From Lonsdalea britannica (GTDB taxonomy: Bacteria; Pseudomonadota; Gammaproteobacteria; Enterobacterales; Enterobacteriaceae), in assembly GCF_002111595.1 (NCBI RefSeq), contig NZ_LUTN01000016.1:35431-99430 (forward strand): a DNA stretch of 64,000 nt. The letters run 5' to 3'. A program made the position numbers and the translations under genes. The notes below the pieces were generated by a model. The model saw nothing but the letters and a program-made list of their open reading frames with translations, was not told the origin of the DNA and ran no database searches. Shown here in pieces: positions 54,503 to 64,000 of the stretch (the stretch's first letter is position 1; every line of letters begins with the position of its first letter).

Positions 54503-55462
54503 ATGAAAATAAATCGTCGACATTTTCTGGCGGGCTCGGCGGCGATGCTGCTGACGCCTCTTCGCGGCAGTTGGGCGACCGCCGCGCCGCAGAGGACTCA
54601 TTTGCCGCTGTGGAAAGATATTCCGCCGGGCGGCGGTGGTCCTGCGGGAGGAGAGGCGCTCTCCGCTGGCGGGGCGCTGAAAAATATCTCCCGACCCTCT
54701 CTGGAGGTGTTTACGCCCGTGAATCCTAACGGCTGGGGCATCTTGGTGGCCGGGGGCGGGGGATATAAACATATCGAAATGGGGGATGAGGCATGGCCTG
54801 CCGCGAACTGGTTGGCGGCGCTTGGGTATACGGCCTATGTCCTCAGCTATCGCTTGCCGGGAGAGGGATGGAATGACGGCAATCTGGTCGCATTACAGGA
54901 CGCGCAGAGGGCGTTGCGGATGATTCGCCGCCGTCAGCAACATGTCGGTGTTCTGGGATTTTCCGCCGGAGGCCATCTGTTGGGGATGGCGATAACGCGT
55001 ACAGAAGTTAAGTCTTATCCTGCTCAGGACGATCTTGATGCAACCCCCGTCTCTGCGGAACACGCCGCGCTCATCTATCCGGTCATTACTTTGGAAAAGC
55101 CCTATACGCATACCTCGACCCATAAGATTTTGGTAGGGCCTCACGCGGAGCCAGCGGCGGAAGCCGCGTGGTCGGTACAGAATTTTGTCACGTCGGCCAC
55201 GCCGCCGGTCTTTTTGGCGCAGGCGGAAGATGATCCCATTTCCGATCCGCATAACACCTTAATCATGGCGGCAGCCTGTCGGCGCCAACACGTTCCGGTT
55301 GAGATGCATCGCTATCGTCGCGGCGGACACGCATTCGGTATGGGGAAGGCAGGAACGCCGACGGTGAAATGGCCGGTCAGCTATCGGGATTGGCTGGCGA
55401 AGCTTCAAGCGCGCGCCGCCAGCGAGTGTTCAGCTAAAAAGAGCAGCGAGTCACGCGCTTAA
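54503..55462 (+). CDS. Tat-exported alpha/beta-hydrolase (acetylxylan/pectin-acetyl-esterase-like)
   Basis: A 319-residue protein. The N-terminus MKINRRHFLAGSAAMLLTPL carries a twin-arginine motif (NRRHFLAG) and a hydrophobic stretch, so it is folded before export. The hydrolase has a VAGGGGY oxyanion region, VGVLGFSAGGHLLGMA (Ser nucleophile), QAEDDPISDPHN (Asp) and RRGGHAFGMG (His). Members of this group deacetylate plant polysaccharides, attractive in a plant-associated bacterium, but no substrate can be read from sequence. GGGAG precedes the ATG. The frame extends upstream to 54470 without a ribosome site. Confidence 0.8.
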   Translation: MKINRRHFLAGSAAMLLTPLRGSWATAAPQRTHLPLWKDIPPGGGGPAGGEALSAGGALKNISRPSLEVFTPVNPNGWGILVAGGGGYKHIEMGDEAWPAANWLAALGYTAYVLSYRLPGEGWNDGNLVALQDAQRALRMIRRRQQHVGVLGFSAGGHLLGMAITRTEVKSYPAQDDLDATPVSAEHAALIYPVITLEKPYTHTSTHKILVGPHAEPAAEAAWSVQNFVTSATPPVFLAQAEDDPISDPHNTLIMAAACRRQHVPVEMHRYRRGGHAFGMGKAGTPTVKWPVSYRDWLAKLQARAASECSAKKSSESRA

Positions 55463-55475
55463 ACCCGCGCTGGCG

Positions 55476-55706
55476 TTATTCGTAGGGACCATGACGCATA
55501 TCGACGGGCAGCAAGATCGTGTCGACGATGATAGAGAAGGGGACATCGATAAACGTGATGTATTTCAACCAGCTATCACGTACGTCCCACTGAACGCCGG
55601 GATAATATTGATGGCCGTGTCCCTGTCCCTTGATGTTGCGGCTGATGATGCTGCCGCAGCCGGAAAGAAGGCTGCTGATGATGAGCATGGCGATAAATCT
55701 TTTCAC
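55476..55706 (-). CDS. YceK/YidQ-family lipoprotein
   Basis: A 76-residue lipoprotein. VKRFIAMLIISSLLSGCGSI is the signal with lipobox LLSGC. The mature part (YYPGVQWDVRDSWLKYITFI then DVPFSIIVDTILLPVDMR) matches the YceK/YidQ family of unknown function. The start is GTG 55706, with GAGGA five bases before it; the open frame reaches 55763. It converges on the esterase gene. Confidence 0.8.
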   Translation of the reverse strand: MKRFIAMLIISSLLSGCGSIISRNIKGQGHGHQYYPGVQWDVRDSWLKYITFIDVPFSIIVDTILLPVDMRHGPYE

Positions 55707-56136
55707 TGGATCCTCGGTTTGAGCGTCGATGGGCTGGCGTATGCGGTAAGGAATGTACGTCAAAACAGGGCGATTTGGCGATCTGAATCGGTGAATTTTA
55801 CTGTCATCTTATACATAAATGTTCTCTGAATGTCAGCGTATCCCACAATGTGGACATAACATGACGCTTTTCTGACAGGTGAGTCTGCCGTCACAGGCAT
55901 TTACTTCCCGATGCGCTATGATTAACATTCCTTGAATATCAATTAAATAACGCTAATTTTTATTTTTTGGTGCAGCGGTTTATCTTCCGTTTGATCGAGT
56001 TGTGATGACTTATTGGGCGATATGAGGGCTGAATTGAATATTAAAGTACCGATTACGGATGCCGATATTCATGTATCATGACCCACCCGAATCATATCAA
56101 CATAAAGTAAGCAATAGGATGATTGAGATAATTACT
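55707..56136. other. Intergenic region before ymiA
   Basis: About 430 bases, AT-rich in the right half, with no gene or regulatory motif I can support. Confidence 0.4.
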
Positions 56137-56247
56137 ATGGGCGACAACCAAGACTCCGATTTGAAGCGTAAAGCCTGGACTGCTTCATTTGTTGGATGCC
56201 TGCTGTTTTGGATTGCTGTAGGTGCTTTAGCTTATTTCTACTTCTGA
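56137..56247 (+). CDS. ymiA: YmiA-family small membrane protein
   Basis: A 36-residue protein, MGDNQDSDLKRKAWTASFVG followed by one transmembrane helix CLLFWIAVGALAYFYF. The DLKRKAW-x-x-x-F-x-G pattern before the helix is that of E. coli YmiA, whose function is unknown. An upstream in-frame ATG at 56119 would add six residues, but sits too close to AGGA. Confidence 0.75.
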   Translation: MGDNQDSDLKRKAWTASFVGCLLFWIAVGALAYFYF

Positions 56248-56693
56248 GTGGTTCTCGCCGCCGCAACGGCTGATGAATACCCCATTCTGGATAGCTATCT
56301 TGCTGTTATCACCCCAATAATTCACCTCGGAGTCGCGTTAGCACGGTTGGCGTTATGCTGATGGATGCCAACGAGTGACGAATCTACGAGAGACGCTTCT
56401 GCTACTAGTGGCCGAGCCGGGCGTCTTTTCTATCTCGGCAATGGAAACCCGATGACTTCATTTTAGTGAACAGAGAGTGCGTTGGCCATTCGACGCGATC
56501 TCCTCTATCAGCTTGCACAGTGCCAGACCCCAGACCCCAGACCTTGTTTCAGATACTGACCTGACACGATAAAGGACTACGTTGCCTGAGAGCATGCTTC
56601 CTATGTCAGTCTTTATACGAACAGATATCCCTCTCCGGTATTAAATGCAGAACGATCTGACAATGGATGCCTGACGTGCAGCTCTCTCCCTCA
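56248..56693. other. Intergenic region with short tandem repeat
   Basis: CCAGACC is repeated three times in a row at 56523-56543. At 56390-56430 AGACGC and GCGTCTTTTC could pair across a 24-base loop and end ymiA messages. No gene is supported. Confidence 0.4.
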
Positions 56694-57647
56694 TTAATCC
56701 TTTTGCCCCACCATTTGCCTGACGATGGAAGCGATGTCTTGCATGGCATCTCGCGCCGTTTGACTGATTCCGGCCAACTGGAAAAATCCATGAATCACGC
56801 CCAGATAGCGTTTGCACCGGACGTCCACGCCCGTGTTCACCAGCGTACGATAAAGCTGTTCCCCCTCGTCACGCAGAGGGTCGTACTCCGCGGTAATAAT
56901 CAGCGTTTGGGGAAGGTCGGTCATGTCAGGCCGCCACAAGGGGCTGGCTTCAGGATGACCATACTCAGACGGCGTAAAGTAAGCCTCATAGCCGGTGAGC
57001 AGGGTATCGCGAGTGATAATGAAATCGTCGCCATTAGTCTGGTACGTGTCACTCACGGCGGTGGCATCCAACATGGGGTAAATCAGCACCTGTCCGCGAG
57101 GCTGAATGCCTTCGCGATCTCGCACCCGCAATGCGGTGATGAGAGCCAAATGACCGCCCGCGCTATCCCCCATCAAGACCAAATTGGCGGCATTGACGTG
57201 CAACTCATCCGCCTGTTCCTGAATGACGCAGAAAGCCCGAAAAGCATCGTCGTGGGCGGCGGGATAACAATGTTCAGGCGCTAGACGATACTGGACGGCA
57301 ATGACTCGACATTGGCTGTGAAAAGCCAACTGGCGAAGCGTGTTGTCATGAGTGGCAAATCCGCCACTGACGAAACAGCCGCCGTGATAATAAACGATGG
57401 CGGGAGTATGTGACGGCGCCTGAAGCGGTGAGTAGATACGCAGGTTCAGCCCTTGTAGTTCCCGTTCTTCTACATCGACGCGCGTTTCGATGTCGCCGGA
57501 CAGAGCGGCTCCGGCGATGTATCCCGCTCTGCGATCGTCAATAGATTGGTTTCTTGCCGATGGGCGGCCTGCATTGATGAAGTCCTGAACGAGTGCGGCG
57601 ATGCCGGGCTCAAGCGTCATGGCGATAGCTCCAGAGTGCGTATTCAT
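56694..57647 (-). CDS. Alpha/beta-hydrolase, HSL/Aes-type esterase
   Basis: A 317-residue cytoplasmic esterase. VYYHGGCFVSGGF (oxyanion), LVLMGDSAGGHLALI (Ser), ITAEYDPLRDEGEQLY (Asp) and LGVIHGFFQLAGIS (His) form a full HSL-family active site. No signal peptide. The start may be ATG 57647 or the internal ATG giving MTLEPGIAALVQDF. The natural ester is unknown. It is one of three unrelated-context esterases in this window (with 10977 and 54503). Confidence 0.85.
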   Translation of the reverse strand: MNTHSGAIAMTLEPGIAALVQDFINAGRPSARNQSIDDRRAGYIAGAALSGDIETRVDVEERELQGLNLRIYSPLQAPSHTPAIVYYHGGCFVSGGFATHDNTLRQLAFHSQCRVIAVQYRLAPEHCYPAAHDDAFRAFCVIQEQADELHVNAANLVLMGDSAGGHLALITALRVRDREGIQPRGQVLIYPMLDATAVSDTYQTNGDDFIITRDTLLTGYEAYFTPSEYGHPEASPLWRPDMTDLPQTLIITAEYDPLRDEGEQLYRTLVNTGVDVRCKRYLGVIHGFFQLAGISQTARDAMQDIASIVRQMVGQKD

Positions 57648-57920
57648 GGATAGCCGCCATCGGAGAGGTTGACGTCATCCTGCCAATACGTAGATGGGAA
57701 AGCCCGTACGTTACCGGAATATTTTTGGCGGCGTCAAAGCCTTCTGAGACGGAAATGGCGAGCTTGTATGCAGAGGTTGATGAAATCAGCGATAGCGTGG
57801 ACGTCGATTTTTGAGGGGGACTTCGGCCGTAAACATGAAGGGATTAATGCGATGATATGATCGAATGTGATGGCGTTGTGGGTAAGCAGCGGCCGGTTGG
57901 GCCGCCGGGATATGAAACGG

Positions 57921-58459
57921 TTACTGTCCTTTCACGTCGCCGCGCTCCAGTGTTTTTACGCTATTGCCCATGGCATCTTTGGTGCTCATATCGGCGCCTT
58001 TTCGCTGCAAGTCGTGAAGAAGTTCAGTGCGTTTGAACAAGGCGGCATACATGGCCGCCGTCTGTCCGGCGTTGTTGCGTTCGTCCGGATTACATTCCGC
58101 GGCGAGCAGCCGTTTGGCGATGCGCAGTTCGCCTTTGAATACGGCGCCCATTAGCGCGGTATTGCCTCGTTTGTCTTTCAGGCAGGGATCGGCGCCGTGT
58201 TTTAGCATGAGCGCGACGGCGTCATCGTGGCGTGATAGGCCGCGAGGATCACGGCGGTATATCCCTTTTCATCCTGCACATTCAGGTTGTAACCCGAGTG
58301 GATGAATTCGGTGATAATGGGCAGCTCGCCATTTCGGGCGGCATCCCACAAATAGTGGTTTAACTGCGACTGTACGTTCCCAGGGTTTTCTGGCGGTTGA
58401 GCCTGTGCGAGGCCGATCAGCATAAACAAGCCCGTGACGAGCGATAACACACGTTTCAT
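57921..58459 (-). pseudogene. Periplasmic ankyrin-repeat protein (AnkB-like), frameshifted
   Basis: The 5' part reads MKRVLSLVTGLFMLIGLAQA (signal peptide), LNHYLWDAARNGELPIITEF and DEKGYTAVILAAYHA, then runs out of frame. The rest resumes at MLKHGADPCLKDKRGNTALM with at least three more ankyrin repeats. Adding one C at 58231 restores AAYHGHDDAVALMLKHGADP exactly, giving about 180 residues. It follows katB in the same direction, as ankB follows katB in Pseudomonas, where the ankyrin protein supports catalase activity. Confidence 0.75.
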
Positions 58460-58520
58460 GACGGCATTCCCCGAAATAAGTGACCGCCCGCGGGGATGAT
58501 CCACGGGCGGCCGGGCATCA

Positions 58521-60068
58521 TTAGTCGCTCAGTTTAGCGGCCAGACTCTTCACCTTCGTCAAATCGCCTTTGGCGATCGTCGTCAGCCGTGAGCCATAGT
58601 CCTGATCGGCTTTGTAGAAGTAAGACAGCATGATATTTCTGCTTTCAACATCTGCTGTTCCCAAGGCTGAACCCAGGCTATTGACCAGATCGGTGCGATC
58701 TTTTTCGCTATAAGAGCGGTACAGCTCGCCCGTTTGCTTAAAGTTCTGCTCTTTCTGGATCTTGCTTTGCTGTGTCGTCCCGTTCAGCGGCGTTTGGCTG
58801 TAACGCGCGGAAACCAGTTCTTCACGCGGGTGCAGTCGGCTAGGCTGGTAATTCACGCCTTCATCCTGGGTGTGCCCGTGATTCAGCGTACCGTCCTGAT
58901 TGCCATTGTTGACCGCTTTCAGAGGCGCGTTGATCGGCAGACTCAGCCCCGTCGTGCCTACCCGGTACAGCTGGGTATCCGCGTAAGCGAACAGTCGGCC
59001 CTGCAGCAGCTTGTCTTCGGATGCTTCGATACCGGGAACCAGATTCGCGGGTGCCATTGCGACCTGCTCGGTTTCCTGGAAGAAGTTATCCGGGTTCTTG
59101 TTCAGAACCATCTGCCCGATTTTACGTTCAGGGACGTCAGGCCAGATTTTGGTGGCGTCCAGCGGATTGAAGTCGAACTTTTGCAGATCTTCCGGCTTCA
59201 ATACCTGAACATAAAGATCCCACTTCGGATAGTCGCCGCGCTGGATAGCGCTGACCAAATCATTGGTCATGTGGCTGTAATCCTTGCCTTGCACTTCTTC
59301 AACCTGTTTGGGATCCAGATTCTTCACGCCCTGCAACGTTTTCCAATGGAATTTCACGTAGTGAACTTCCCCTTTGGCGTTAACCAGTTTGTAGGCGTGA
59401 ACGCCGTTACCATCCATATTCCGGTAGGTTGCCGGCGTCCCTTCGTTGGAATAGAGCAACGTCAGCGTACGGGTCGATTCCGGGAGGTGAGAGAAGAAGT
59501 CGAAACGACGAGCATCGTTATCCTGATTGGTGCGTGGGTCCGGTTTGAAAGCATGCACCATGTCGGGAAACTTGATGGCGTCTCGGATGAAGAAGGTCGG
59601 GAAGTTGTTGCCGACTAAATCCCAGTTACCTTGTGTGGTATAGAATTTGGTGGCGAAACCGCGCGGGTCACGCAGCGTTTCCGGGGAGTGGTTACCATGC
59701 ACGACGCTGGAAAAACGCACGAAGACGGGGGTGTGCGTGCCTTTTTTGAATACATCGGCGACCGTGAGATCGGAAATATCGTCTGTCGCAGTGAACTGAC
59801 CGTGCGCGCCGGTCCCGCGGGCGTGAACCACGCGTTCCGGGATGCGTTCGCGGTCAAAACGCTGCAGCTTCTGTAGCAGTTGGACGTCCTGAAGAAGAAC
59901 CGGGCCGTTGGGACCGGCGGTTTGCGAATTCTGGTTATCACCGACCGGTGCGCCATTATCGCGGGTTAAGGTATCGGCGAATGCCGACTGAAAAACGATG
60001 AGTGATGACACGGCGACCAGCGTTTTTTTCCAGCTGGCGCCACGATGCGTTGCGGGTATATTGCTCAT
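58521..60068 (-). CDS. katB: Periplasmic catalase KatB
   Basis: A 515-residue small-subunit catalase with a Sec signal peptide (KKTLVAVSSLIVFQSAFA near residues 14-31), so it is exported. Active-site pieces: [16 protein letters not shown] (His), WDLVGNNFPTFFIRD (Asn) and QGRLFAYADTQLYRVGT (Tyr haem ligand). AGAGG lies before ATG 60068; the frame is open to 60146. With the ankyrin gene directly downstream it forms the katB-ankB arrangement known from pseudomonads and some enterobacteria. Confidence 0.92.
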   Translation of the reverse strand: MSNIPATHRGASWKKTLVAVSSLIVFQSAFADTLTRDNGAPVGDNQNSQTAGPNGPVLLQDVQLLQKLQRFDRERIPERVVHARGTGAHGQFTATDDISDLTVADVFKKGTHTPVFVRFSSVVHGNHSPETLRDPRGFATKFYTTQGNWDLVGNNFPTFFIRDAIKFPDMVHAFKPDPRTNQDNDARRFDFFSHLPESTRTLTLLYSNEGTPATYRNMDGNGVHAYKLVNAKGEVHYVKFHWKTLQGVKNLDPKQVEEVQGKDYSHMTNDLVSAIQRGDYPKWDLYVQVLKPEDLQKFDFNPLDATKIWPDVPERKIGQMVLNKNPDNFFQETEQVAMAPANLVPGIEASEDKLLQGRLFAYADTQLYRVGTTGLSLPINAPLKAVNNGNQDGTLNHGHTQDEGVNYQPSRLHPREELVSARYSQTPLNGTTQQSKIQKEQNFKQTGELYRSYSEKDRTDLVNSLGSALGTADVESRNIMLSYFYKADQDYGSRLTTIAKGDLTKVKSLAAKLSD

Positions 60069-60468
60069 AATTTGCCTCTTCTTCCTTGCGATGTTCAACA
60101 ATAAGGGGTGTATTGCCGTCGAGTCCGTTGTGCTGATTTCCGACAAACCACGGTCTACTGCCGCCTGATGCTCTGTCTTTCCCTGGGCGTGTCCTTCTTC
60201 CCTCTGTTCAGGCCTGACCGGGCTGCCACGTATAGGTCTATCATCCCGGGAAGAACAAAATAGTTACTTTCCGTGACTGAATTACTTTACCTGTTTTAAC
60301 CCTATGCTTGAGGCCGTTATTTCTATCGAATTGATAGGCGGGCTATAGCGGCATGATTGCGGACGGAATCGAACAAAAGAGAACGGGGCTGCGAGGGATG
60401 TTGTAGGATCGGTTTCCCGCCAGAGACAAGTTCAATCCGGCGGGAAACACACGACTTAGGTCAGACGC
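60069..60468. other. Intergenic region upstream of katB
   Basis: At 60333-60356 CTAT-N7-ATAG-N5-CTAT resembles an OxyR site, but the last spacing is two bases short, so I do not call it. At 60409-60448 TTTCCCGCC and GGCGGGAAA form a long-looped hairpin at the end of the dehydrogenase gene. No gene is seen. Confidence 0.35.
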
Positions 60469-61245
<777 letters not shown>

Positions 61246-61282
61246 TTATCCCTTTAATAAATTTTATTAATCAATTGCGGGT

Positions 61283-61319
61283 AGGGTAGCGTCTGGCGTG
61301 TTAAATAAAAACTCATAGT
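61283..61319 (-). promoter_or_regulatory. Promoter with duplicated upstream element (copy 1)
   Basis: On the minus strand TTTTTA (61311-61306) and TACCCT (61288-61283) are 17 bases apart. The -35 lies inside a 16-base stretch, 61304-61319, that recurs exactly at 62397-62412, both 61 bases before their start codons. Confidence 0.6.
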
Positions 61320-61482
61320 AAATTCAGTGACTTTTACCCGGCATTCAATAACCGAGTGCGTTTATCAGTCGAAGCAATTGTTCCTGAACTAACTATTTTT
61401 CAGCCTGGGCCGGCATATAAAAATCAACAATCAACGGTGAGTGACGAAGAGAAATACTAGGGGAAAGGGAAATGAAAGAATG

Positions 61483-61519
61483 CGTTCTCCCGTCTGATTT
61501 AATCAGTGGCGGGAGAACG
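61483..61519. terminator. Hairpin after dehydrogenase copy 2
   Basis: CGTTCTCCCG (61483-61492) pairs exactly with CGGGAGAACG (61510-61519), and CTGAT/ATCAG pairs inside. On the minus strand it is followed by a moderately T-rich stretch. Confidence 0.6.
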
Positions 61520-61564
61520 TAGGCGTCGGCAGCCCGGTCAAGACTGCCATCACGAGTTTATTGA

Positions 61565-62338
<774 letters not shown>

Positions 62339-62375
62339 CTATTCCTTTGTGTGTGATAGTTAAATCGCTTCTGTG

Positions 62376-62412
62376 AGGATAGACGTAGACCAAAGGAATA
62401 AAAACTCATAGT
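62376..62412 (-). promoter_or_regulatory. Promoter with duplicated upstream element (copy 2)
   Basis: On the minus strand TTTTTA (62404-62399) and TATCCT (62381-62376) are 17 bases apart; 62397-62412 equals 61304-61319 of copy 1, again 61 bases before the start codon. Confidence 0.6.
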
Positions 62413-62430
62413 GAGAATGATTATTGTTAT
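62413..62430. promoter_or_regulatory. Fur-box-like sequence
   Basis: GAGAATGATTATTGTTAT agrees with the Fur consensus GATAATGATAATCATTATC at most positions. It abuts the promoter of dehydrogenase copy 2 and could add iron control to that copy. Single sites of this quality occur by chance. Confidence 0.35.
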
Positions 62431-62642
62431 TTGGCTTTAAATAACTCAGGGATATAAATGCGACCATCATTATTTGTTACGTGGCGCATGACAACGAGAG
62501 AGGATGCAGGAAGAGTGTCATTCGGCAGACAGGGGAATAATGGGGAAGGGCGGTGTGGAATTGGAAAGTTTGTAACAAGCCAAATTCACCTTACATCCTG
62601 ACTATCAACCTTACCGACCTATGACAGTTCTATACATTCAGG

Positions 62643-62733
62643 TTGGTAGATTAGAGTCATCCCTTGTTGATGTTGTGTTATTCATCCCTGTCTGAGAGTA
62701 GTTATTTTCCCGCTTTCGAGCGGGATTTTTTTT
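62643..62733 (+). ncRNA. Candidate small RNA with strong intrinsic terminator
   Basis: TCCCGCT-TTCG-AGCGGGA (62708-62725) is followed by eight T, an excellent rightward terminator, yet no plus-strand gene precedes it. CTATACAT at 62630-62637 is a sigma-S/sigma-70-like -10, giving a transcript of about 90 bases whose middle is unpaired and G/T-rich (TTGTTGATGTTGTGTT), as in Hfq-bound RNAs. Not matched to a known sRNA. Confidence 0.45.
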
Positions 62734-62742
62734 GTCTGTCGA

Positions 62743-63246
62743 TTAGGATGATGCCGGCGGAGGCAGGGGTTCTTGCTCTGCCAGTTTTTTGAAACGCTGG
62801 AGGGTATTGTTCAGCATTTCTTTAGAAAGTAGCGCGAACATCTGACCGATTTGTCGTCCCAATAGTCCACCCGGCGCATCGAAATAGATCGTCAGCGTGA
62901 CTTCTGTGCCTCTGCTCTGTGGCGCGGGTTGAAAGGACAACTTGCCCTCGTTTGGAATGCGGGCGCCTTCAAGAGAACACCAATGAATGAAACTCCCCGG
63001 CAGCTCTTCCACGATGCGGGCCGTCCATTCAATGCTTGGTCCGATCGGCGCTTTGACTCGCCAGAGAGAATCCGTCTCGTTCAGAATCTCTATGCGCGCA
63101 AAATGATTCATTAGAACGGGGAGTGTTTCTGGTTTGCGCCATAGGTCGAATAACATGTCTGCGGGTCGGTCTATGACAATCGATTTGCCGAAGCTGGTGG
63201 CGTTAGGACCTTTCACGCCCATATTGCGTAAGAACGTTGATGACAC
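62743..63246 (-). CDS. SRPBCC-family protein
   Basis: A 167-residue protein of the START/polyketide-cyclase superfamily: FGKSIVIDRPADMLFDLWRK, VLMNHFARIEILNETDSLWR and GTEVTLTIYFDAPGG are its pattern, with the C-terminal helix LLSKEMLNNTLQRFKKLAEQ closing the hydrophobic pocket. It is the type often annotated as a cyclase/dehydrase or YndB-like lipid-binding protein. The ligand is unknown. The gene reads toward the candidate sRNA. Confidence 0.85.
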   Translation of the reverse strand: MSSTFLRNMGVKGPNATSFGKSIVIDRPADMLFDLWRKPETLPVLMNHFARIEILNETDSLWRVKAPIGPSIEWTARIVEELPGSFIHWCSLEGARIPNEGKLSFQPAPQSRGTEVTLTIYFDAPGGLLGRQIGQMFALLSKEMLNNTLQRFKKLAEQEPLPPPASS

Positions 63247-63514
63247 GTTCGTCCCTCCTTTATCTGCCGCCCTACGTTGCTGTAGAGAATGGTATTCCCA
63301 AGTGTACCGCAGAATGCGTGTTCGCAGGATTGCTCTAGCGGTGTATCGAATCGCGGTTGTGAAAAGGTGACAGCGATCTGAATGTTATTGCTGTATTTGT
63401 TACGTTTCTCATCCTTGCTGCGTATCGGTTTGCACTGAGGGACTTGCCACGTTTTTTGAGGCGAGAAATGCTACCCTGATGGGTAACAGCTTCATTACTA
63501 TAGTGAGTCAGTCG

Positions 63515-64000
63515 ATGACAGAACATCATATTTTTCAGTTAAGTGAGCAGGTTGGCGAACGATTGAAATCCCGTAGCGCGCACATGACCTGCGCGGAGTC
63601 CTGCACGGGGGGCTGGGTGGCGAAGGCGATTACCGATGTCTCAGGGAGTTCCGCGTGGTTTGACTATGGGTTTGTGACCTACAGTAATCGAGCCAAAGAA
63701 GTTTTGGTCGGCGTTAAGGCTGAAACGCTGGCGCAGCATGGGGCCGTCAGCGGCGAAGTGGTGGAAGAAATGGCCGTAGGCGCGCTGGACAAAGCAGAAG
63801 CGGATTATGCGATTGCCATCAGTGGTATCGCCGGTCCGGACGGCGGAACCGCCGATAAACCGGTCGGCACCGTGTGGTTTGGTTTCGCCGCCAGACATGA
63901 AAACGGATTCGTCCGTAGAATGCACTTCGACGGCGATCGCAATCGCGTCCGCCAACAAGCCGTTCAGTTTGGTCTGGAAACGCTGCTGAATACTTTTCTG
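63515..64000 (+). CDS. pncC: Nicotinamide-nucleotide amidase (CinA C-terminal family), 3' end outside window
   Basis: 162 codons are visible and the frame is open at the window edge; only a few residues should be missing. MTCAESCTGGWVAKAITDVS holds the serine region of the CinA-C fold, followed by FDYGFVTYSNRAKEVLVGV and AISGIAGPDGGTADKPVGTV. PncC converts nicotinamide mononucleotide to nicotinic acid mononucleotide and recycles the product of DNA ligase. In Enterobacterales the next gene is normally recA. Confidence 0.93.
   Translation, partial: MTEHHIFQLSEQVGERLKSRSAHMTCAESCTGGWVAKAITDVSGSSAWFDYGFVTYSNRAKEVLVGVKAETLAQHGAVSGEVVEEMAVGALDKAEADYAIAISGIAGPDGGTADKPVGTVWFGFAARHENGFVRRMHFDGDRNRVRQQAVQFGLETLLNTFL

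Noticed and set aside
58734..59618. 294-codon plus-strand frame opposite katB
   Set aside because: Antisense to catalase; no ribosome site or family resemblance.
60333..60356. OxyR-like pattern upstream of katB
   Set aside because: The third half-site spacing is five instead of seven bases, so it does not fit the consensus well enough.

Overview
The window reads as chromosome of an enterobacterium (order Enterobacterales). The backbone order gmhA-yafJ-yafK, dinB, pepD-gpt-frsA-crl-proBA-thrW matches that order, and the window ends in pncC, the usual neighbour of recA. The complete methionine-salvage cluster, the hpxJK ureide genes and a periplasmic KatB-type catalase beside an ankyrin gene fit a soil or plant-associated member such as the Pectobacteriaceae (Brenneria, Pectobacterium or Dickeya relatives). 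The genus is an inference.

Layout. 1-2189: end of a purine/ureide catabolism operon (aminotransferase and allantoate amidohydrolase). 2318-10576: methionine salvage, namely yafV-ybdL (omega-amidase and methionine aminotransferase), mtnBCD, mtnA and mtnK, with MetJ boxes before ybdL and between mtnA and mtnK; an orphan GH19 lysozyme/chitinase-like gene sits inside this block. 10977-25298: housekeeping backbone, including SOS-controlled dinB, an inserted c-di-GMP module (yfiR-dgcN-yfiB) between frsA and crl, and proBA.

25475-43207: tRNA-Thr (thrW) followed by a 17.6 kb P4-type satellite bounded by a direct repeat of the tRNA 3' end. It has a P4-like integrase, an AT-rich two-gene cargo, AlpA, two antirepressor-type proteins, an Ash/Icd-type gene overlying a P4-like immunity region, a chain of small overlapping genes, an alpha-type primase-helicase, and two iteron clusters that look like the ori and crr of P4. 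Its right part carries a lambda-type tail tape-measure gene, a DUF5681-type gene and several tiny coupled genes, many broken by one-base indels. 43200-46990: probably a second, eroded element whose left end survives next to an IS3-family insertion; it carries a membrane coiled-coil protein, a NucS-like PD-(D/E)XK nuclease and a YecR-like lipoprotein.

47313-64000: accessory backbone: cupin and AraC regulator, a PilZ plus degenerate HD-GYP protein, katE, a Tat-exported esterase, small envelope proteins, another esterase, katB with a frameshifted ankyrin partner, two tandem acetoin/butanediol dehydrogenase paralogues sharing an identical promoter element, a candidate small RNA, an SRPBCC protein and the start of pncC.

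The most interesting signals are the replication iterons and immunity region of the satellite, the uncharacterised cargo cassettes, the cluster of single-base frameshifts, the PilZ/HD-GYP fusion, and the duplicated promoter element of the two dehydrogenases.
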